Shown here piece by piece: positions 34,190 to 38,575 of a DNA stretch of 38,575 nucleotides. The notes beneath the pieces were generated by a model. That model was given only the letters and a program-made list of their open reading frames with translations. It did no database searches and was not told the origin of the DNA. The number at the start of each line of letters is the position of its first letter. The first letter of the stretch is position 1. Source of the stretch: Candidatus Phytoplasma fabacearum (GTDB taxonomy: Bacteria > Bacillota_I > Bacilli_A > Acholeplasmatales > Acholeplasmataceae); contig NZ_JAOSIM010000002.1 of NCBI RefSeq assembly GCF_030586805.1, positions 1 to 38,575 of the forward strand, in the 5' to 3' direction. The translations under genes were made by a program, and so were the position numbers.

Positions 34190-35134
34190 ATGTCTGATAA
34201 TTATTTAATAGAATATTTTAAAATGTTAATGCGTGATCAAAAATTATCTCATTTATATTTGATTGAAACTACTTTTGATGTGAGAATAAAAAAATCATTA
34301 ATTATAGATTTAGTTTATGAATTTTTAAAAACAGATATTATTAATCCTGAGATTTTAAAAAAGATGATTATAGAAAATAATTATCCTAATTTTTATTATT
34401 TGCGTGATGATAAAAATATTTCTGTGGGTAAACAACAAATTTTAGAAATGTATAATTATTTTACACAAACCTCTTTAATTCAGAAAAAAAAAATTTATGT
34501 TATAGAATCTATAGAAAAGATTAGTTATAACGCAGCTAATAGTTTGCTTTATTTTTTAGAAAATCCTATAAACGAAAATATTTTGGGGATTTTATTAACC
34601 GAAGATCGTAATTTAGTTTTACCTACAATCGTTTCTAGAGCTCAATTATTATGTTGGCATCCTTGTTCTCAAAATTATTTATCGAATATTTCTGATTTAC
34701 AAAAAGATATTTTGGATAAAATATTATTTAATTTATTAAAAGAAGTGAATAAACAAGAAATTTATTTATTGAATAAAAATTATTTTTTTAATTTAAAAAA
34801 ATTTTTTTTAATTTTTTTGGAAAATTTTCCAAAAACATCTTTTTCTAATGAATTATTGTATGAAACTTTTAATTTGATGAATTATGAGTATTTTTTTAAT
34901 GATTTTTTATTTATATTAAGTAAATTTTTTTTAGATTTGTTATTTTATCAAAAAACAGGAAAAACCATGAATAATTTTCCGAGCTCTTTATTTGAAATAA
35001 ATAATTTGTTTTCTTTACCAGAAATAGAAATTATAAATTGGTTAAAGATTTTCAATGATTTAGAACCTATGAGTTTAAAAATGGAAAATAAATTTTGTTG
35101 GTTAGCTTTAATTTTAGAAATTAAAAAAAAATAA
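34190..35134 (+). CDS. holB: DNA polymerase III delta' subunit
   Basis: Delta' is part of the clamp loader. The 314-residue protein has the VIESIEKISYNAANSLLYFLENP block (the sensor/AAA+ region) and the TIVSRAQLLCWHP segment with the SRC-like motif altered to SRA. It lacks a P-loop, as expected for delta'. The C-terminal half is poorly conserved and very Phe/Asn/Leu-rich. It starts 5 nt after tmk, so coupling is likely. Confidence 0.9.
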   Translation: MSDNYLIEYFKMLMRDQKLSHLYLIETTFDVRIKKSLIIDLVYEFLKTDIINPEILKKMIIENNYPNFYYLRDDKNISVGKQQILEMYNYFTQTSLIQKKKIYVIESIEKISYNAANSLLYFLENPINENILGILLTEDRNLVLPTIVSRAQLLCWHPCSQNYLSNISDLQKDILDKILFNLLKEVNKQEIYLLNKNYFFNLKKFFLIFLENFPKTSFSNELLYETFNLMNYEYFFNDFLFILSKFFLDLLFYQKTGKTMNNFPSSLFEINNLFSLPEIEIINWLKIFNDLEPMSLKMENKFCWLALILEIKKK

Positions 35135-35155
35135 TAGTTATGATGGATATGAATT

Positions 35156-36028
35156 ATGTTATACATTCAAAAAACTTTCCAAGATAAAAAAGCTACTTTA
35201 TATTTAGTTGCTACTCCTATAGGTAATATGTTAGATCTAACCTTTAGAGCTTTAAATATTTTGAAAGAAGTAGATTTTATTTTAGCTGAAGACACTCGTC
35301 AAGCTTATAAAATTTTGAAATTTTATAAATTTAAGAACAATTTATTGTCATTTCATAAGTTTAATGAAAAACAACGAATTTCTCAGGTTTTATCTTTATT
35401 GCGACAAAATAAAAATTTAGCCCTTATTAGTAACGCAGGTACTCCTTTGATTAGCGATCCGGGTTTATTGTTAGTTCGTGAGGTGCAAGCATCAGGATTT
35501 TACATTTGTCCTTTACCAGGAGCTTCTGCTGTTACAACATCTTTTAGTATTTCTACTTTCGATTTACCTTTTTTGTTTTTAGGTTTTTTACCTAAAAAAA
35601 GAATACAAAAAGAAAATATTTTATTAAAATATTGTTTTTTTGAAGGATCTTTAATTTTATTTGAATCTCCTTTTCGCTTATTAGATACTTTGTTATCAAT
35701 CCAAAAAATTTACGTTAATAGAAATATTAATTTATCTAGAGAATTAACAAAAAAGTTTGAAACTATTATTTATGGAGATATTAATGAGATTTTGAAAGAA
35801 AAAAGCAAATTATCCTTAAAAGGGGAGTATGTCATTATTATTGATAAAAATAAATTTTTGTTACCATATCAAAATTTATCTTTGGAAGAACATTTTTTAC
35901 TTTTATTGAAACAAGGATATTCTCGAAAAGAAGCCTTGAGATTTTTATCTAGAGAACGCAATATATCTAAAAAACAAATTTATAATCAATTCCAGATAAA
36001 ATTGGATAAATTAGAATTTAAGGAGTAA
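35156..36028 (+). CDS. rsmI: 16S rRNA (cytidine(1402)-2'-O)-methyltransferase
   Basis: RsmI methylates the 2'-O of C1402, the same residue that RsmH (14710) methylates on N4. The 290-residue protein has LYLVATPIGNMLDLTFRAL, the AEDTRQ motif, ISNAGTPLISDPG and LPGASAVTTS, all diagnostic. The C-terminal HTH-like segment (about 245-285, KQGYSRKEALRFLSRERNISKKQIYN) is also present. It lies 21 nt after holB and 15 nt before metG. Confidence 0.97.
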   Translation: MLYIQKTFQDKKATLYLVATPIGNMLDLTFRALNILKEVDFILAEDTRQAYKILKFYKFKNNLLSFHKFNEKQRISQVLSLLRQNKNLALISNAGTPLISDPGLLLVREVQASGFYICPLPGASAVTTSFSISTFDLPFLFLGFLPKKRIQKENILLKYCFFEGSLILFESPFRLLDTLLSIQKIYVNRNINLSRELTKKFETIIYGDINEILKEKSKLSLKGEYVIIIDKNKFLLPYQNLSLEEHFLLLLKQGYSRKEALRFLSRERNISKKQIYNQFQIKLDKLEFKE

Positions 36029-36043
36029 TTAAAATTATTTGAT

Positions 36044-37624
36044 ATGTCTCAAAAAGATAAATTTTTTATTACTACTTCGATAGTATATACTTCAGCTTTG
36101 CCTCATATAGGCAATGTTTATGAAATGATTTTGGCAGATGCTATATCACGTTTTAAAAAAATGGAAGGATATTCTGTTTTTTTTCAAACAGGAACAGATG
36201 AACATGGTCAAAAAATAGAAAATAAAGCTGTACAAAATAAGATGTCCAATCAAGAATATGTTAATTATATTTCTAACGAAATCAAACGTATTTATACGTC
36301 TGTTAATATTCAATATGATTATTTTATCCGTACCACTGATGAAAAGCATAAAAAATATGTTCAAAAATTTATAGATCAATTATTTAAACAAAAAGATATT
36401 TATTTAGGTGTTTATCAAGGATGGTATTCTATCGCCGAAGAAAGTTATATTTCCGATAAAGATTTAATTGACAAGAAATTGCCTAGCGGTGAAACTCCAA
36501 TTTGGATGAAAGAAGAAGTTTATTTTTTTAAATTATCAAAATATCAACCAATTGTTTTAAAATATTTACAAGATCATCCTGATTTAATTAAGCCATTTGC
36601 ACGTAGAAAAGAAATTTTAAATTTATTAAAAGAACCTTTAGCAGATTTATCAATTTCAAGAACTTCTTTTAAATGGGGGATTCCTTTTCCTTTTGATTCT
36701 TCGCATATTACTTATGTTTGGTTCGATGCTTTAAGCAATTATATTACAAGTTTATTAGACGATCCTAGTAAAAATGATTCTCAAATATGGTATGATCATT
36801 TAAATTTAGTTAAATATTGGCCGCCTGATTTGCAAATCATAGGCAAAGATATTGTTAGATTTCATTTAATTTATTATTTGAGTTTTTTATTTGCTTTAAG
36901 ATTGCCTTTACCTAAACAATTTTTAATTCACCCTTGGGTTTTATTTAATGATCGAAAAATGTCTAAATCTACTCAAAATGTAATTTATGTAGATGATTTA
37001 AATAAAATTTTTCCTATTGACGCTATTCGTTATTTTGTTTTACATGAAATTCCATATGTTTCTGATGGTTGTTTAACTTATGATTTAATGTTTGAACGTT
37101 ATAATACGGATTTGATAAATACTATTGGTAATTTATTAAGTCGTTCTTTAGGTATGTTACAAAAATATTGTGATAATAAAGTTATTAAAGTTAATAATTT
37201 TGAAGATGAATTGGGATTAAAATTATCAAATTTTGCTATTTCAGTGTTACCAAATATTCGTTTATGTATGAAAGATTTTAAAATATCTGAAGCTATTGAA
37301 CATGTTATGAATTTAGCTCGTTATGGTAATAAATATATTGATTTAATGAAACCATGGGAATTATTCAAAAGTAATTGTTCTCAGAATATGAATAAATTAA
37401 ATTATTGTTTATATAATACAATAGAAATTTTACGTTTTATTGGTGTTTTATTGCAACCTTTTTTACCTACTACAGCTAAATATATTTTAGATCAAATTCG
37501 ATCGGAAAAAAATACTTTTGAAAGTTTAACATTTTTTGGTATTACTAAAAGTAAAAATGTATTTCCTAAGAAAGATAAAGTTTTCCAACGTTTTGAAAAA
37601 GAAAATTTAAAAATATTTTTTTAA
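36044..37624 (+). CDS. metG: Methionyl-tRNA synthetase
   Basis: MetRS charges both initiator and elongator tRNA-Met. The 526-residue enzyme has the PHIGN motif (20-24), TGTDEHGQKI, and KMSKS (305-309). The zinc-knuckle region reads GWYSIAEESYI without the usual cysteines, so it is of the zinc-free type. It ends without the C-terminal tRNA-binding domain found in Bacillus MetS. GGAG is about 16 nt upstream. In Bacillus tatD follows; here the next gene is the intron-interrupted unknown. Confidence 0.95.
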   Translation: MSQKDKFFITTSIVYTSALPHIGNVYEMILADAISRFKKMEGYSVFFQTGTDEHGQKIENKAVQNKMSNQEYVNYISNEIKRIYTSVNIQYDYFIRTTDEKHKKYVQKFIDQLFKQKDIYLGVYQGWYSIAEESYISDKDLIDKKLPSGETPIWMKEEVYFFKLSKYQPIVLKYLQDHPDLIKPFARRKEILNLLKEPLADLSISRTSFKWGIPFPFDSSHITYVWFDALSNYITSLLDDPSKNDSQIWYDHLNLVKYWPPDLQIIGKDIVRFHLIYYLSFLFALRLPLPKQFLIHPWVLFNDRKMSKSTQNVIYVDDLNKIFPIDAIRYFVLHEIPYVSDGCLTYDLMFERYNTDLINTIGNLLSRSLGMLQKYCDNKVIKVNNFEDELGLKLSNFAISVLPNIRLCMKDFKISEAIEHVMNLARYGNKYIDLMKPWELFKSNCSQNMNKLNYCLYNTIEILRFIGVLLQPFLPTTAKYILDQIRSEKNTFESLTFFGITKSKNVFPKKDKVFQRFEKENLKIFF

Positions 37625-37701
37625 TTAGTTATATTTTCTTTATATATAAAAAATTTTTATTATTTTGATGAATAAACTTAAAAATATTTAATCTTTATTT
37701 T

Positions 37702-37710
37702 TGATATAAT
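37702..37710 (+). promoter_or_regulatory. Extended -10 promoter element before the last gene
   Basis: TGATATAAT followed by RATAAAT closely repeats the rpsJ element at 15716-15724, both with a T-rich upstream context. It lies 39 nt before the start codon, which suits a short leader. Confidence 0.5.
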
Positions 37711-37748
37711 AATAAATTTTAAATTAAATTATTTAAAAAGGATTGCAA

Positions 37749-38156
37749 ATGAGAATAATACCTTATGAATTATATCCGTACGCCTCTGATATTTCTTTAT
37801 GTGCTTTAAGAAAAGAATTTGGCATGTATGATTATTGTTTAAATAAAAATATTAAAAATAAAGCTATGCAGCCTTTTTTAGATTTAGGTCGCAATTATTT
37901 CAATTTGTCTATTCGTAAATGGGTTTTAGAAATGAATCAAAGACATCATTATGTTAATAGTTTTCATGATTTTTATTCCCGAAATCATGATTATACAATC
38001 GTCAATACAGATTTATTATTCATTTTAGAATGTTGTTTGCAATGGGAATTAAAAGGTTTTTTGCCTCAAAATAGAAATATCTCATGGTATATAATTTTTA
38101 AATCTTTATTATCTATTGATGGGCGCCAAAAGATGCCTAAATTTCGTGCTATTTAA
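37749..38156 (+). CDS. Unrecognised protein, 5' exon of a gene interrupted by a group II intron
   Basis: The readable frame encodes 135 residues and then stops three codons into the intron, so about 132 codons (37749-38145) are exonic. AAAAGGA lies 6 nt before ATG 37749, better placed than the upstream in-frame TTG. The start (MRIIPYELYP...LCALRKEFG) and the LGRNYFNLSIRKWV...RHHYV segment loosely recall the layout of T4 endonuclease V-type pyrimidine-dimer glycosylases (an early Arg, an R-x-E-like motif near residue 20, a downstream L-G-x-x-H/Y block), but this is too weak to assign. The 3' exon, if any, is outside the window. Confidence 0.6.
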   Translation: MRIIPYELYPYASDISLCALRKEFGMYDYCLNKNIKNKAMQPFLDLGRNYFNLSIRKWVLEMNQRHHYVNSFHDFYSRNHDYTIVNTDLLFILECCLQWELKGFLPQNRNISWYIIFKSLLSIDGRQKMPKFRAI

Positions 38157-38575
38157 CCAATAGCCAGGGCCGATAAACCCTGAAAGGATATGGTCGGTCA
38201 GTCAAACGAAAGAATGCCTGATTAGAGCAGACCATAAAAGCGGGTTGCGACGAAAGCAAATTAGTTAAGAAGGACTCCGCCACCGAATAATTCCATGGAG
38301 AAGCCTGAAATGGCCTAAGAAGGGAAATGATGTAATGATAAGACCTTTCCGGAAGTTGCTTAAACGGACAGTCCAGAGTCTACTAATATATTATCGATGT
38401 ATTGAGTAGTTTATCAAGTGAAGAAAACCTGGAATCAGCCTCTTAATGAGAGGATACTTCCCCTAAAGAATTAAGGTAGAAATTTAGTGTAACTTGGAGA
38501 ATCCTAAAACTAAGTAATTAAGTTTACTAATCCGGAAATAAAAGTCTGGATGGTCAAGGATAAAGAATCTTTTTA
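38146..38575 (+). mobile_element. Group II intron, 5' part (domain I onward), partial
   Basis: The intron starts GTGCT, a variant of the GUGYG 5' consensus. The last seven exon bases AAATTTC (38139-38145) are exactly complementary to GAAATTT at 38479-38485, the expected EBS1-IBS1 pairing and distance. Domain I helices include CAGGG (38165-38169) with CCCTG (38178-38182) and ATGGTC (38190-38195) with GACCAT (38230-38235). The end region, with a GGAGAATCCT loop followed by a GGATGGTCAAGGATAAAG segment, is also typical of domain I-II of bacterial introns. The intron-encoded reverse transcriptase is not reached. Its composition is visibly richer in GC than the host genes, consistent with transfer. 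Confidence 0.85.

Noticed and set aside
37749-38156. The last gene as the missing 5' part of citC
   Set aside because: Its sequence shows no acetyltransferase or nucleotidyltransferase N-terminal motifs of CitC, so the two intron-split genes are different.
1-38575. Mycoplasma-type genetic code (TGA as Trp)
   Set aside because: Many conserved genes end at TGA at the expected length, Trp is encoded by TGG, and no in-frame TGA was needed to extend a conserved protein.
1-38575. tRNA genes, rRNA genes, CRISPR arrays, transposase genes
   Set aside because: No T-loop-like GGTTCGA motif in intergenic DNA, no rRNA-like segment, no spaced repeats and no transposase motifs were seen; the more GC-rich ends are explained by group II introns.

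Overview
The window is about 38.6 kb of very AT-rich chromosome. The gene set and order are those of a wall-less low-GC Gram-positive bacterium, most probably a phytoplasma or close relative in the Acholeplasmatales. The order is Firmicutes-like (rplU-prp-rpmA-obg; the S10, spc and alpha ribosomal clusters; ecfA1-ecfA2-ecfT; tmk-holB-rsmI-metG). TGA is used as a stop codon (for example in trhO, rplU, rpmJ and rplQ), which argues against Mycoplasma and Spiroplasma, where it encodes Trp. The species cannot be fixed from sequence alone.

Both ends of the window lie inside group II introns in the same (+) orientation. Positions 1-119 are the 3' end of one intron: a canonical 34-nt domain V with GAAA tetraloop and AGC triad, then a domain VI-like segment. 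The intron is followed directly by the 3' exon of a citrate lyase ligase-like gene (citC). Positions 38146-38575 are the 5' part of another intron. It interrupts a small unrecognised gene, and a 7-bp EBS1/IBS1 pairing supports the splice site.

Layout from left to right. (1) 120-9830: citC 3' exon, trhO, rplU-prp-rpmA, obg, an ECF-type S-component-like membrane protein, adk (the only minus-strand gene), rpsD, and an mgtA-type Mg2+ P-type ATPase split by a frameshift at an A10 tract. (2) 9869-15633: cdaA (c-di-AMP synthase), acpP, leuS (editing-site motifs altered), gmk, rpoZ, rsmH. (3) 15634-30666: a leader with strong hairpins, then rpsJ through rplQ, with a 550-nt gap between rpmC and rpsQ and with adk missing from its usual place between secY and map. 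(4) 30813-33467: the ECF transporter energising module. (5) 33564-37624: tmk, holB, rsmI, metG. (6) 37749-38575: the unknown gene and its intron.

Most genes serve translation, ribosome maturation, nucleotide metabolism and vitamin/ion uptake, as expected for a host-dependent parasite with a reduced genome. The most informative oddities are the two intron insertions, the mgtA frameshift at a slippery A-run, the apparently weakened LeuRS editing site, the hairpin-rich S10 leader, and a repeated promoter-like box upstream of obg and rpsD. No tRNA, rRNA, CRISPR array or transposase gene was seen.
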